Below are positions 55,239 to 64,000 of a DNA stretch of 64,000 bases, in pieces. A model generated the notes under the pieces. That model was not told the origin of the DNA. It did not search any database and saw nothing but the letters and a program-made list of their open reading frames with translations. This stretch comes from Armatimonadota bacterium (lineage in GTDB: Bacteria > Armatimonadota > Fimbriimonadia > Fimbriimonadales > ATM1). The stretch is taken from the NCBI GenBank assembly GCA_003577165.1, contig QEUM01000001.1, forward strand, positions 186,001 through 250,000, read 5' to 3'. The position numbers were made by a program, and so were the translations under genes. The stretch's first letter is position 1. Every line of letters begins with the position of its first letter.

Positions 55239-58166
55239 ATGGCGAACTGGCCGAAGGCTCAGGTCTCCTTGCTCGAAGCGACGCCTGGTTTCGCCACCCT
55301 GAAGGCCGTCGTCTCGGAATTCCTAAAGCATGACTCCGCTGCGATCGTCTCGACCTCCGCTCCAACGCTTGCGCTTGCGAGAGACATCGTCCTTGAGAGC
55401 TCAGAGGACGGGGGGGCCTCACCCGAAGTCGTGGGCGAGATTCGGTCGCTTGGCGATCTCGTCGGAATGTTCGCGAACTGCGCGGACTTGCCGATCCGCA
55501 GAGTAGTGGGTCGCGACCATCAGGCAGCAATTGCCGCTCTCATATCGGCAGACCTCGTAGAGGGCAGCCCCTTTGCGAAGGCGAAATCCCTTCGCGGGTT
55601 TCACCTGGCGTTCGCCGATGCCGCAAGCGAACTTCGGTATGCGTGCGTCGAACCCAACGTGCTGAAAGGACTCGAAGGCAAACCGTCGCATTTCGCCGAC
55701 ATGGTCTCCAAGTTTGAGTCTTCCTTGGACCACAACCGACTTACGACATTGTCTCTGGCGATGATGCGCGTGATCGAATCACCGCCCGTTCGACCAAGCG
55801 GCCTCGGAGTCGTCTATTGGGTGGGAGAAAGACAGTGGCCGGAGCTGTTCCTCCGATTCGCTTCGTGGATGGCTGCCTCGGGGATCGCAGTCGTGCTCGT
55901 GTGCGAGAAGCATGGGGAAGACGCCGAGTTCTTTCCCGAGACCGTGAAATTGCGAGAACAATTCTCATCGTCTGCTCGCGCTGGACACTCCGACCCAGTT
56001 AGAGCGACCCAGTCGGCCCGGCCAACACAGATCAGGATTGCGCGTACTGCAGACGTGACGATGGAAACCGAGTGGGCTCTCCGCCATGCGGTGTATGCGA
56101 ATCGAAATGGCACTCCGTGGAGTCGAATCTGCATCTTGTGCCGGGCCCTCGATGAATACGGTCCGCTCCTGGAAGTTGCAGCGACTCGATTCGGCGTCGA
56201 CCTCGAGATCTCGAGGCCTGAGCCGCTCCTCGCAAACGGTTTTGCGAGGCACCTCATGGCTGTGCTGGACTGCGTCGCCGACCCCTTTGCAAGAGGTGTA
56301 GCGGACCTCTTCCAGTCTCCCTACTGGCGACTCAGCAGAGAGTCCAGGGCGGGTGCATCGCAGGCTGCGAACGCGCTGCGAAGGTCTTCCAACTTCTGGC
56401 ACGCGGCGTCGGAATCACCGCCCACGGAACTGCCTTTGTCGTTCGGCAACGTGCTTCGGTGGCGCAAGTCGAATCAGGACCGTGCGCTCACCCTGTCCGG
56501 CTGGGTTCATGAATTGAGCCACTTGCTGGCCGAGGTCGACTGGCTCGACATGGGATCGGACGGCGACTCTTTCGCTGCAACTCGCGACGCCGCTGCGCGG
56601 CATGAACTCGTGAACTCACTTTTCGTGCACGCGCTCAAAATGCCGCCTGGCACGAAACTGAGTTGCGTGGAATTCGTTCGCGCCGCGCGCGAAGCCTGGA
56701 GAGATGCAACTTACCGCGTACACCGTTTCGGGGACCTGCGCGTCGTCTCCGACGTGCATCAGGTCGGAAACTGCGAATACCTAATCGCTCTTGGAATGGT
56801 TGACGGCCGATTCCCTCACAGGCGCGTTGAGAATCCGATCCTCCTCGACGAAGCGCGCCAGAGAATCCCCGATCAGCCCCTAAGATCGAGTTACGAAGTT
56901 GCAGAAGAAGAGAGGCGGGAGTTTTATCGGCTGCTGTGCGCAGCCGACGCCATCGACTTTTTCTGGCCGGCACAGGTCGGTGACCGGATCAACATCAGGT
57001 CGGTCTTCCTCGAAGAGATGGTGTCGAGCGATCCGGACGTACAGCAGATCGAATACCCTGTGGAACGGAGGTTTCCAGATACGACCCACGCCGTCACGCA
57101 AGCGGAAGCCATCGCGGCTGCCGAGTGGAGGAAGTTCTCCGGCAAGGACCCGCTCAAACTGGATGAGGAACTCGAAGCCGCTGCCGCTGCGCTTAAATCG
57201 TTCACCCAGAACTCTTCCGATACGGCGATACGATCTCCCAATGTGCGCAACTTACTGGGCGAGTTGCCCCCCCGGCTCACACTGTCGCACCTCCAATTGC
57301 TGCGCTACTGTCCGTTCCAATACTTCGCGCGAGCGAAGCTAGGCCTGAGCGGCGAAGATGCAGCCTGGACAACAGACTTGATCTACAAGGCGATCCGCAA
57401 CGTGGACCTCACATCGGCCGAATCGGCGGAAGATCTCGAACGGCGACTCCTCGGCGCCCTCGATCTCATCCTTGAGCAACATGGCGCGCAGTTCGACGAC
57501 CACACGTTGGAGGTCATTCGCGTTTCGGCTCCCAAACTGCTGCGTAGTTTCGCAATCCGAGAGATGAACGCGCGGCATCTCTGGCAACTGCAAGCGGTTG
57601 GACAAAACCTCTCTTTGCATGACTTCGCCGCCCAGGGCGGAGCAAACTTCCGAACGGCAATACCAATGGGCGACCGACAGGTTCCTGTGGACGAACGAAT
57701 CGACGTCCTCTACAGCCGCGACGGCTCCCTCGTGCCGTTAAGATTTGGATATTTCTCAGGGCCGGATCCAGACGAACGATTTCGATTTAGCGCGGGCACT
57801 CTACTTCTGCTCTTGCCGCGCGACCAGGCAGACGCAGCAGCCTGCTTCGACAACCCTCAGTTTCAGCGCCGAAAGCTACTGATCCGACCGAATCGCGGTT
57901 CCGCAAAGAGAGTCGAGCAGCACCACGACAAGGGTCTGTACGCAGACACAGGATCGGGAGAAGACGAACATCACGGTCAAGAGACATTTCGAAGGTTCGC
58001 GGAGAGATACGCGAACGAAGTTAAGAACCTGATTCGAGTTGCGATGACAGGCGATCCCGTCCCGACACCGGGAGAACACTGTACAAGGTGCAACTTGGGG
58101 CCGTTTTGTCGCCGGTCAGAGTTTTCCAACCCTTACATTCTCGCGCTGGACTCCTCACCGCCATGA
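55239..58166 (+). CDS. AddB-like (RecBCD/AddAB accessory) protein with degenerate nuclease motif
   Basis: The 975-residue protein resembles the AddB side of helicase-nuclease complexes. The N-terminal half is helicase-like in layout but has no Walker A. The C-terminal third opens with LTLSHLQLLRYCPFQYF, the AddB nuclease-domain start, and closes with C948-x2-C951-x5-C957. With Cys691 these give the four Fe-S cysteines. Between them, the expected G-x-x-x-H is TDLIYKAI, and the catalytic D-Y-K is VPLRFGYF (832-839), so the PD-(D/E)XK triad is lost. ATG 55239 has AAGGGTG upstream. The next gene, a UvrD-like helicase, overlaps by four bases (ATGA), so they form one complex. Nuclease loss is my inference. 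Confidence 0.72.
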   Translation: MANWPKAQVSLLEATPGFATLKAVVSEFLKHDSAAIVSTSAPTLALARDIVLESSEDGGASPEVVGEIRSLGDLVGMFANCADLPIRRVVGRDHQAAIAALISADLVEGSPFAKAKSLRGFHLAFADAASELRYACVEPNVLKGLEGKPSHFADMVSKFESSLDHNRLTTLSLAMMRVIESPPVRPSGLGVVYWVGERQWPELFLRFASWMAASGIAVVLVCEKHGEDAEFFPETVKLREQFSSSARAGHSDPVRATQSARPTQIRIARTADVTMETEWALRHAVYANRNGTPWSRICILCRALDEYGPLLEVAATRFGVDLEISRPEPLLANGFARHLMAVLDCVADPFARGVADLFQSPYWRLSRESRAGASQAANALRRSSNFWHAASESPPTELPLSFGNVLRWRKSNQDRALTLSGWVHELSHLLAEVDWLDMGSDGDSFAATRDAAARHELVNSLFVHALKMPPGTKLSCVEFVRAAREAWRDATYRVHRFGDLRVVSDVHQVGNCEYLIALGMVDGRFPHRRVENPILLDEARQRIPDQPLRSSYEVAEEERREFYRLLCAADAIDFFWPAQVGDRINIRSVFLEEMVSSDPDVQQIEYPVERRFPDTTHAVTQAEAIAAAEWRKFSGKDPLKLDEELEAAAAALKSFTQNSSDTAIRSPNVRNLLGELPPRLTLSHLQLLRYCPFQYFARAKLGLSGEDAAWTTDLIYKAIRNVDLTSAESAEDLERRLLGALDLILEQHGAQFDDHTLEVIRVSAPKLLRSFAIREMNARHLWQLQAVGQNLSLHDFAAQGGANFRTAIPMGDRQVPVDERIDVLYSRDGSLVPLRFGYFSGPDPDERFRFSAGTLLLLLPRDQADAAACFDNPQFQRRKLLIRPNRGSAKRVEQHHDKGLYADTGSGEDEHHGQETFRRFAERYANEVKNLIRVAMTGDPVPTPGEHCTRCNLGPFCRRSEFSNPYILALDSSPP

Positions 58167-60532
58167 TCTCGTTCGTTCCCGAACAAGAGGAGGCCATTCG
58201 CGCTGACTCCGAAACGCTCGTCATCCGAGCAGGCGCCGGGGCAGGAAAGACGCACGTTCTGGTAAGCCGGTATCTTCGTTACGTCTGTGAGGAATCCGGC
58301 ACGCCGGAAGAGATTCTCGCAATCACGTTCACCCGAAAGGCTGCCGCAGAAATGCGGCTTCGAATTGCAGAAGAACTGAGGAAGAGAGATCTCGAGCGGG
58401 AAGCGCGGCTCGCCCTCTCGGGTCCCATCACGACCGTGCATGCCTACTGCGAGCGGCTGCTGCGTGAATATCCATTCGAGGCCGGCATTGACCCAGATTT
58501 CGACGTTCTCTCGGAGGATTCCGCGCCTGATCTCTTCCGCAGGGCTTCCGAGCGCGCCATTCACGAATTGACGGCCGAAGACGAATTCGTTCGAGCAGCG
58601 GTGGAGCAGTACGGAGACCGGAATCCACTCTCCGGCGACGATCTCGCCGGCAAGATCGCTCGAATCGTCACGGAATTTCGCACCGCCGGAAGAACTCCCG
58701 AAAGGCTGGAGGAACTCACTGAATCCCCCGCTGCCGTCGAACGATCCTGGGAGTACAGGATTCGCGATCTTCTTACCGAGTTGCTGGGCGAGCCGCCGCC
58801 CGATGGCTGGCAACTCGATCTCGATGCCGTGCTGAGTCTCCTTGCCAGCAAAAAGATTCGCAAGCCGGCGTGGGTGTCGAAGGCGTTGCCTCTCGGTACC
58901 GATCCGACAATGACCGCTGTAGCCGTCGGCCTGGCGCGACTCGGCCTCCTCGCTTGGCGGATCGGACTTGCAGAAATGCGGGCCGGCAATTTCTTAGACT
59001 TTTCGGAACTCGAGTTGCGCGCATGCGAACTACTTGAAACACATCCGCATCTCCTGGAAGGCAAATACCGGTGGCTCCTCGTGGACGAGGCCCAGGATCT
59101 TAATCCACTTCAATACAGACTGATTCGGGCGACGCCCACGCGGAGCCTCGTGCTCGTCGGCGACCCTCAGCAGGCGATCTACGGCTTCCGTGGCGCGCGC
59201 CGCGAGCTCTTTATTCGTCAATTCGATGCCGCTCTCTGCAAGACCCTTTACACAAACTGGCGCAACCCGCGACCGGTGCTTCATGTCGTGGAGTCGATCT
59301 TCAAAAGCATCTGGAACGACGAGTTCGTGCAAATGAGACACCCCCATGCGCGCGAAGTAGATCCGTTCGGCGAAGAAGTCTCGAACGAGTCCGACCCTGG
59401 GGCCGAAAGGTCGGAACCCGTCGAGATGTGGCACCTCGACGATCGAAGCGTCGGGATTCAGATAGCAACGGGAGTTCATGAGTTGATCGCAGAGGGCATT
59501 CCTCCACGCGACATCACGATCCTGTTGCGCAGTCACGCCGACGTGGAGCCCATTGCGATGGGGCTGGCGTCACTTTCGATTCCGTACTCCGAGTCAGCGA
59601 CCGGCCGGCACTATTTCTCGCGCCAGGAAGTCCTGGACGTTGGGAGCGTGCTCAAGGCGCTCTGGGATCCCAAGAGCGACCTGCATCTCCTCGCAACGCT
59701 GAGATCTCCCATCGTCGGCGTGAGCGCTGACGGCGCATTCGCTTTGGCGCTGCACGCGAAGTCGGGCGGTATCTCGGCGTACGAGGCTCTCGGAACGGAC
59801 GAGCTGACTTTCGACAAGAGCGATCTGCGTGCGCTGGACGCATTCTCATCTTGGTTTCATCGGCTGTCTCGACGAATCGAGTGGCTGCCTGCGTGGCAGA
59901 TTCTCTCCGAGTTGGCCGAGGCGACGTCGCTCGATGCCCGGCTTGCGACTCTTCCGCACGGAGATCAACTCATCGCAAACGTTCGTCAGATGTTCTTGTA
60001 CGCTTGTGATAGGCCGGAGATGAACGGCCTCGAGTTCGCGGTTTGGCTCGAGAACAAGCGCAGGCTCCGAACTCAGAAGGGAGATGCCGCGGTCCTTTCG
60101 GACTCGGCCGATGCGGTTCGCATCACGACGATTCATCAAGCGAAGGGGCTCGAATGGCCCGTCGTCGTCCTCTACGCCAAGTCGAGCGCAGGCTCTCGTT
60201 GGGTGGATCTCTTGATCGACGGGGACGGAGGGGTTGTGGTTCCGTGCACTCAAAGCACGAAGGTGTCCTGCTACCACGCGGTCGCAGCGCAAAGAGAGGA
60301 GCACGAGCGGGCCGAAGATCGAAGGCTCCTGTACGTCGGGATGACGCGAGCAAAGCGTAGGCTGTGCATCGCGCAACCTCCTTCAGCGAAAGCGAAGCGG
60401 AACTCCTGGGTGGACCTCGTCAATCGGATCCGTCCACGCAGCGGACCCACACCTATGATCCGTGTGCGCCGCTTTGATCGGGAGCCGACGGAGCGAGATG
60501 GCTCGACGGTCTCAACGCATACCACGAAATAG
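58163..60532 (+). CDS. UvrD/AddA-like superfamily 1 DNA helicase without nuclease domain
   Basis: This is a 3'-5' SF1 helicase motor. The 789 residues show motif Q (FVPEQEEAIRAD), Walker A (RAGAGAGKTHVL), ITFTRKAAAEM (motif Ia), LLVDEAQDLN (II), VGDPQQAIYGFRGA (III), YTNWRNP (IV), TTIHQAKGLEWPVV (V) and RRLLYVGMTRAKRRL (VI). It ends about 60 residues after motif VI, whereas AddA and RecB continue with a nuclease domain. The start ATG overlaps the AddB-like stop. Its last 80 bases overlap the MFS gene convergently. Likely role: recombination-type DNA unwinding with the AddB-like partner. Confidence 0.9.
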   Translation: MISFVPEQEEAIRADSETLVIRAGAGAGKTHVLVSRYLRYVCEESGTPEEILAITFTRKAAAEMRLRIAEELRKRDLEREARLALSGPITTVHAYCERLLREYPFEAGIDPDFDVLSEDSAPDLFRRASERAIHELTAEDEFVRAAVEQYGDRNPLSGDDLAGKIARIVTEFRTAGRTPERLEELTESPAAVERSWEYRIRDLLTELLGEPPPDGWQLDLDAVLSLLASKKIRKPAWVSKALPLGTDPTMTAVAVGLARLGLLAWRIGLAEMRAGNFLDFSELELRACELLETHPHLLEGKYRWLLVDEAQDLNPLQYRLIRATPTRSLVLVGDPQQAIYGFRGARRELFIRQFDAALCKTLYTNWRNPRPVLHVVESIFKSIWNDEFVQMRHPHAREVDPFGEEVSNESDPGAERSEPVEMWHLDDRSVGIQIATGVHELIAEGIPPRDITILLRSHADVEPIAMGLASLSIPYSESATGRHYFSRQEVLDVGSVLKALWDPKSDLHLLATLRSPIVGVSADGAFALALHAKSGGISAYEALGTDELTFDKSDLRALDAFSSWFHRLSRRIEWLPAWQILSELAEATSLDARLATLPHGDQLIANVRQMFLYACDRPEMNGLEFAVWLENKRRLRTQKGDAAVLSDSADAVRITTIHQAKGLEWPVVVLYAKSSAGSRWVDLLIDGDGGVVVPCTQSTKVSCYHAVAAQREEHERAEDRRLLYVGMTRAKRRLCIAQPPSAKAKRNSWVDLVNRIRPRSGPTPMIRVRRFDREPTERDGSTVSTHTTK

Positions 60533-61661
60533 CGAGGGGGAGCGCCATCACCACTCCGGCGGTGACATAAGGCAGCGGATGCCACACGCCGAACAGTGAG
60601 TTCCCCACAGTCGGGCCCAGGATGCGCGCCATCGCCCCGAGTCCTTGCGTAACGCCCATTACGCCGCCTTGAATTGACTTCGATGCAGTCTTACTGATCA
60701 GCGCCTGAACTGAGGGTGTGTACATCGCCGACCCGGCAGCCAAAGGAATGCTCACAAGGTAAACCGCCGCCGGGCTCGGCACGAACGGCAGGATCGCAAG
60801 GAATGGCGCGACCATTAAGATCCCCGCCCGTATCATGCGGACTTCTCCGATTCTCCGAACGAGCCTGCCGACTACAGCGGCCTGCATGATCACCATCACA
60901 AGCCCGACGAATCCTAAGATCCTTCCACTCGGTCCTTCCTCCAATCCAAACCGATGGAACATCAGGCGGAAGAAAGTGGACTCCATGTTGGAGAAGGCGA
61001 AGTTGTACGCAAAGAACATCAACAGCAACGCGCCGAGTTGCGGGTTTGTTACAGCCTGAACGAACTTCGAAACGCTGAATACGGCTGCGGACTCGCGACT
61101 TCTCTCCCCCCGAGGTTCTGGCAGAGCGACGAGAATCCAGAAGACGTTAACGACGCAGATGACCGCGCTCACTTCTCCCAGCAAGCGGTTCCCGCCGTAT
61201 TCGGCCAGTTGCCCGCCCACGACGGGCCCCAGGATGAATCCCATGCCAAATGCAGCGCCAATCAAGGCCATCGCCTGCGCGCGCCTTTCCGGGGGGGAGT
61301 TATCGGCGACGTAAGCGAAGGCTGCAGAGAGGTTGGATGCGCCGAGACCCCCAAATATGCGCGAGGCAAGGATCCACCCGACCGTGTCCGCGCGAGCGTA
61401 GAGAACGAAGGAAATAACGTTCAGAATCGCTCCAGCCAGCAGCACAGGCTTCCTGCCGAACCGATCGCTGAGCCGACCCGCAATCGGGGCGGAGATAAAC
61501 GTCGCCAGCGAGAAACTCGCGAGGATCAACCCGAGGTGCCAGTCCTTCGTACCGAACCGCTCCAACGTCAACTGAAGGTTCGGCATCACGAGTCCGAAAC
61601 TCAGCATGTCGACCATCACGGTGACGAAGATTGCGGAGAGGGCGCGAGTTTGGGAGGACAT
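60453..61661 (-). CDS. Major facilitator superfamily transporter (TetA/multidrug-like)
   Basis: The 402-residue protein has about 12 membrane helices. Motif A is GRLSDRFGRKPVLL in loop 2-3, and AFGMGFILGPVVGGQL matches motif C of drug:H+ antiporters (12-TMS DHA1). An MFS half-repeat is visible at AAVVGRLVRRIGEVRM. It resembles tetracycline-type exporters in layout; the substrate is unknown. The C-terminus is short and polar. It is convergent with the helicase gene and overlaps it by 80 bases. The ATG at 61661 has TATCAT 13 bases upstream. Confidence 0.88.
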   Translation of the reverse strand: MSSQTRALSAIFVTVMVDMLSFGLVMPNLQLTLERFGTKDWHLGLILASFSLATFISAPIAGRLSDRFGRKPVLLAGAILNVISFVLYARADTVGWILASRIFGGLGASNLSAAFAYVADNSPPERRAQAMALIGAAFGMGFILGPVVGGQLAEYGGNRLLGEVSAVICVVNVFWILVALPEPRGERSRESAAVFSVSKFVQAVTNPQLGALLLMFFAYNFAFSNMESTFFRLMFHRFGLEEGPSGRILGFVGLVMVIMQAAVVGRLVRRIGEVRMIRAGILMVAPFLAILPFVPSPAAVYLVSIPLAAGSAMYTPSVQALISKTASKSIQGGVMGVTQGLGAMARILGPTVGNSLFGVWHPLPYVTAGVVMALPLAISWYALRPSSHLAPSAPDQSGAHGS

Positions 61662-61717
61662 CCGATCCGGGAGATGATAACAGAAAGGCGCGTGACCTCG
61701 CGGGGTCCACGCTTAGG

Positions 61718-63211
61718 CTATTCTTCCGGCGACAGAGGACGCAGCGTCGGAAAGAGAATGACGTCGCGAATGCTGTCCGCTCCGCCGAGGATCATCGCCA
61801 ATCGGTCCATGCCAATACCGAGGCCTCCCGTTGGTGGCATGCCGATTTCCAATGCGTACAGGAAGTCCTCGTCAACTGGATTTGCTTCTTCGTTTCCAGC
61901 AGCGAGCATTTCGGCCTGACGTTCCATTCGGGTGCGCTGGTCGATCGGGTCGTTGAGTTCGCTGAAGGCATTGCAGATCTCCCTGCCGCCGATATATCCT
62001 TCGAACCGCCGCGTCAAACGAGGATTCGCAGGATGCGTCTTCGCAAGAGGCGAGGTTTCCAGCGGATAGTTCTCAACGAAGGTCGGCTCCAGCAATTCGG
62101 GCTCGACGAAGCGCTCCAGCAGCTTTTCGATGATTCCGCCCACCGAGTCCTCGTCCTCCGACGAAATACCGACTCGCTCTAAGGCTGCCTTCGCGGACTC
62201 AAGGTCGTCGAAGGCGGATGGCGACACTCCAGCGTACCGTTCGATCGCTTCGAGCAGATCGATCCGATGCCACGGCTTCGAGAAGTCAACTGCCCTTCCG
62301 TCGACTGTAATCGTCTCTGAATCGAACACCTCCACGGCAACGTGTCGAACCAGTTCCTCGACCAGTTGCTGGATGTCTTCCATCTTAGCGTAGGCTTGGT
62401 AGAGTTCAAGAAGCGTGAATTCCGGGTTGTGTCGCGTGCTGATGCCTTCGTTTCGGAAAACCCTCCCGATCTCATAGACCTTGTCGAGGCCTCCCACGAT
62501 GAGGCGCTTCAAGTGGAGTTCAAGGGAGATGCGCAGCTTCAGTTCGATTTCGAGCGCGTTGTGAAACGTGATGAATGGCCGAGCTGCCGCGCCGCCGACC
62601 TCGTGTTCCAAAACCGGCGTTTCGACTTCCAAAAAGCCTCTTGCGTCTAGGTACCTTCTCGTCTCTTGCACGATGCGCGAGCGCGCGATGAGCAATTTCC
62701 GACTCGTGGGATTCGCGATCAGGTCGAGATAGCGCCGCCTGTACCTCTCTTCGACGTCCGCGAGGCCGTACCACCTCTGGCCCTCTTTCTCCTTGCCCAA
62801 AGGGAGCGCGTGGAAGCACTTTGCGAGAACAGCAAGTTCACGAACGTGAATGCTTGTTTCCCCGGTTCGAGTCTTGAATACCTCTCCCTTCACGCCGACG
62901 ATGTCCCCTATGTCGACGAGTTTGAAGATCTCCCACGCCGGATCGCCGACGTCGTCTTTCTTTATGTAGACCTGGATGCGCGCGCCGTCGCGAGTAATGT
63001 CTGCGAAGGACGCCTTCCCCATTTCGCGGAGCGAGGTGATACGACCCGGAAGCGAAACCACGGTCCCCTCGAGTTCCGAGAATCGTTCATGAATCTCCGC
63101 AGGCAGATGGCTGGTCGGATACTCCTCGAAAGCGTAAGGGTCGTGACCCAAGCTTCTGAGCTGTTCGAGTTCACGAATTCGGATCGATCGGACGTCGCCT
63201 TCGGCGCTCAC
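61718..63211 (-). CDS. lysS: Lysyl-tRNA synthetase, class II
   Basis: This class II synthetase charges tRNA-Lys. The 497 residues contain an N-terminal OB anticodon-binding fold (VSLPGRITSLREMGKASFADITRDG), motif 1 (GFLEVETPVLE), motif 2 (VYEIGRVFRNEGISTRHNPEFTLLE) and motif 3 (GLGIGMDRLAMIL). It is complete and of normal length. The GTG start at 63211 overlaps the greA stop by four bases (GTGA), so greA-lysS are co-translated. Confidence 0.97.
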   Translation of the reverse strand: MSAEGDVRSIRIRELEQLRSLGHDPYAFEEYPTSHLPAEIHERFSELEGTVVSLPGRITSLREMGKASFADITRDGARIQVYIKKDDVGDPAWEIFKLVDIGDIVGVKGEVFKTRTGETSIHVRELAVLAKCFHALPLGKEKEGQRWYGLADVEERYRRRYLDLIANPTSRKLLIARSRIVQETRRYLDARGFLEVETPVLEHEVGGAAARPFITFHNALEIELKLRISLELHLKRLIVGGLDKVYEIGRVFRNEGISTRHNPEFTLLELYQAYAKMEDIQQLVEELVRHVAVEVFDSETITVDGRAVDFSKPWHRIDLLEAIERYAGVSPSAFDDLESAKAALERVGISSEDEDSVGGIIEKLLERFVEPELLEPTFVENYPLETSPLAKTHPANPRLTRRFEGYIGGREICNAFSELNDPIDQRTRMERQAEMLAAGNEEANPVDEDFLYALEIGMPPTGGLGIGMDRLAMILGGADSIRDVILFPTLRPLSPEE

Positions 63212-63702
63212 TTCACGGATTTCCCGATCCGGAGGATTTCGTACGTGACCTTGCCGGCGGGCGCGTCGAAAGTGAATTTCTCACCCTTCTTTCTCCCGAG
63301 AATCGCCACTCCGAGCGGCGAGTCGTCCGATACGAATTCCGGACCGCGTTCTGCTTCGGCATCGCTTACGAGGATGACGTCAATCTTCTTGCGCCCCCTC
63401 GTGTCCAACAGGCTGACCCTCGAGCCGATGCCGACCGTCCTCGTGGGCACGTCGGCGGCGGAAAGGACGGCTGAGTTCGAGAGAACCTCCTTGAGGTACT
63501 CGATTCTCTGCTCGATCACCGCCTGCTCAAACTTGAGTTCGTCCAACTCGCTGTTGTCCTCACCGAATTCGCCGTGCTCGCGGCTCTCCCGGAGCCTCTC
63601 GGCCAACTCATGGCGGCGGACGGTGGAGAGATGCTCGAGTTCCTTGGTTAAGGCTTTGTGACCTTCCGGGGTCAGCCAGATTGCGTCTTCTCTCTCGGGC
63701 AT
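63208..63702 (-). CDS. greA: Transcription elongation factor GreA
   Basis: GreA rescues backtracked RNA polymerase by stimulating transcript cleavage. The 164 residues show the N-terminal coiled-coil LTPEGHKALTKELEHL, a tip FGEDNSELDELKFEQ and the FKBP-like C-terminal domain VGIGSRVSLLDTRG...SDDSPLGVAILGRKKGEKF. The tip has Glu-Asp-Asn where E. coli has Asp-Leu-Ser-Glu-Asn, so the acidic pair is shifted. ATG 63702 has GGAG seven bases upstream and fits the family start; a longer frame exists upstream. Divergent from the gene at the right edge. Confidence 0.92.
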   Translation of the reverse strand: MPEREDAIWLTPEGHKALTKELEHLSTVRRHELAERLRESREHGEFGEDNSELDELKFEQAVIEQRIEYLKEVLSNSAVLSAADVPTRTVGIGSRVSLLDTRGRKKIDVILVSDAEAERGPEFVSDDSPLGVAILGRKKGEKFTFDAPAGKVTYEILRIGKSVK

Positions 63703-63755
63703 GCGGGTCTCCAGGGCGCGGGCCGCCCAGAGGGGGCCCACCTCAAAGTCGGCGC

Positions 63756-63761
63756 ATTATA
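63756..63761 (-). promoter_or_regulatory. Candidate -10 box (TATAAT) of greA-lysS
   Basis: A perfect TATAAT on the minus strand lies 53 bases before the greA ATG, leaving room for a leader with the GGAG Shine-Dalgarno. No clear -35 is visible. The remaining 166 bases up to the divergent gene at 63928 show nothing else I can name. Confidence 0.5.
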
Positions 63762-63927
63762 ACCGAACCGCCGCACCTGCCACGGGGCCGGCCCCACGGC
63801 TGCCCGGACTGAGGAAACGGCGAATCGGACCGAATATCCAAGTGAGCCGGACTAGGTTAGTTCGGCCTGGCGTCAAAGGACTGCACGCCGAATAGACCAC
63901 GGATTGGCGCTCGATAGGAAGCGTCAC

Positions 63928-64000
63928 TTGAGAATACTGGACCGACTTTTCGGCCCGACCAGCGACCGGTTGGAACTCGCCCTTGGGCGAGCCGCCAAGC
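63928..64000 (+). CDS. Start of an unidentified gene, cut by the window edge
   Basis: A TTG at 63928 with AGGA eight bases upstream opens a frame to the window end: LRILDRLFGPTSDRLELALG then RAAK. The sequence is amphipathic and reminiscent of the N-terminus of FHA-domain proteins with a DUF3662-like helix, but 24 codons are too few to decide. It is divergent from greA. Confidence 0.4.
   Translation, partial: MRILDRLFGPTSDRLELALGRAAK

Overview
The window is 64 kb of a compact, moderately GC-rich bacterial chromosome. Genes lie on both strands, often overlap by 1-30 bases, and no gene-free stretch exceeds about 230 bases. I see no insertion sequence, prophage, CRISPR array or rRNA. The gene mix suggests a motile, diderm, aerobic heterotroph outside the best-studied phyla. 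It combines a bacterial 20S proteasome (PrcB/PrcA), ClpC with an McsB-like protein, flagellar hook genes, a Kdo-pathway isomerase, a Thermus-type isocitrate dehydrogenase and a eukaryote-like OGG1. This fits Armatimonadota (Fimbriimonadia) best, but that is inference from gene content and not a database match.

Layout: 1-5.7 kb carries a cut-off DUF4139 gene, a MoeB/ThiF-rhodanese protein, Maf, pyruvate dehydrogenase E1 (pdhA-pdhB) and the proteasome pair prcB-prcA. 5.8-18 kb is metabolic: acyl-CoA dehydrogenase, prolyl oligopeptidase, M14 deacylase, a GH10-like protein, KdsD, PepV, DUF92, an unusual AroE-like protein and an MCC-type carboxylase beta subunit. 18-26 kb holds ligA-ogg-lipoprotein, three secreted proteins in a row, an acyl-ACP-reductase-like protein and a cyclophilin, ending at a strong bidirectional terminator. 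26-30 kb is the hook cluster fliK-flgD-TIGR02530-flgE. 30-42 kb carries hisC, a phosphodiesterase, one tRNA-Met, MocA-like, DinB-like, ppa, an EI24 membrane protein, secA, a family 5 UDG, a DprA-like protein, an MTAP/PNP, RadC and a translin homologue. 42-49.7 kb holds clpC and an McsB-like gene, diverging from a split isocitrate dehydrogenase locus, then FKBP, parB and parA. 49.7-64 kb holds hisS, an M42 peptidase, a second DUF4139 gene, a CDF exporter, an AddB-like/UvrD-like pair, an MFS exporter, lysS, greA and the start of another gene.

The points most worth checking are these. (1) A two-gene AddAB-like complex whose AddB-like subunit keeps the four iron-sulfur cysteines but has lost the nuclease triad, while the helicase partner has no nuclease domain at all. 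(2) The C-terminal domain of a Thermus-type isocitrate dehydrogenase encoded as a separate 100-residue protein upstream of the catalytic gene, which lacks it. (3) An McsB-like protein beside clpC whose catalytic Cys and one catalytic Glu are replaced. (4) A 20S proteasome with no tagging or ATPase genes nearby. (5) Many operon-leading genes with a TANNNT -10 box only 6-9 bases before the start codon and no Shine-Dalgarno, suggesting widespread leaderless mRNAs. (6) A tRNA gene overlapping the stop codons of both neighbours.
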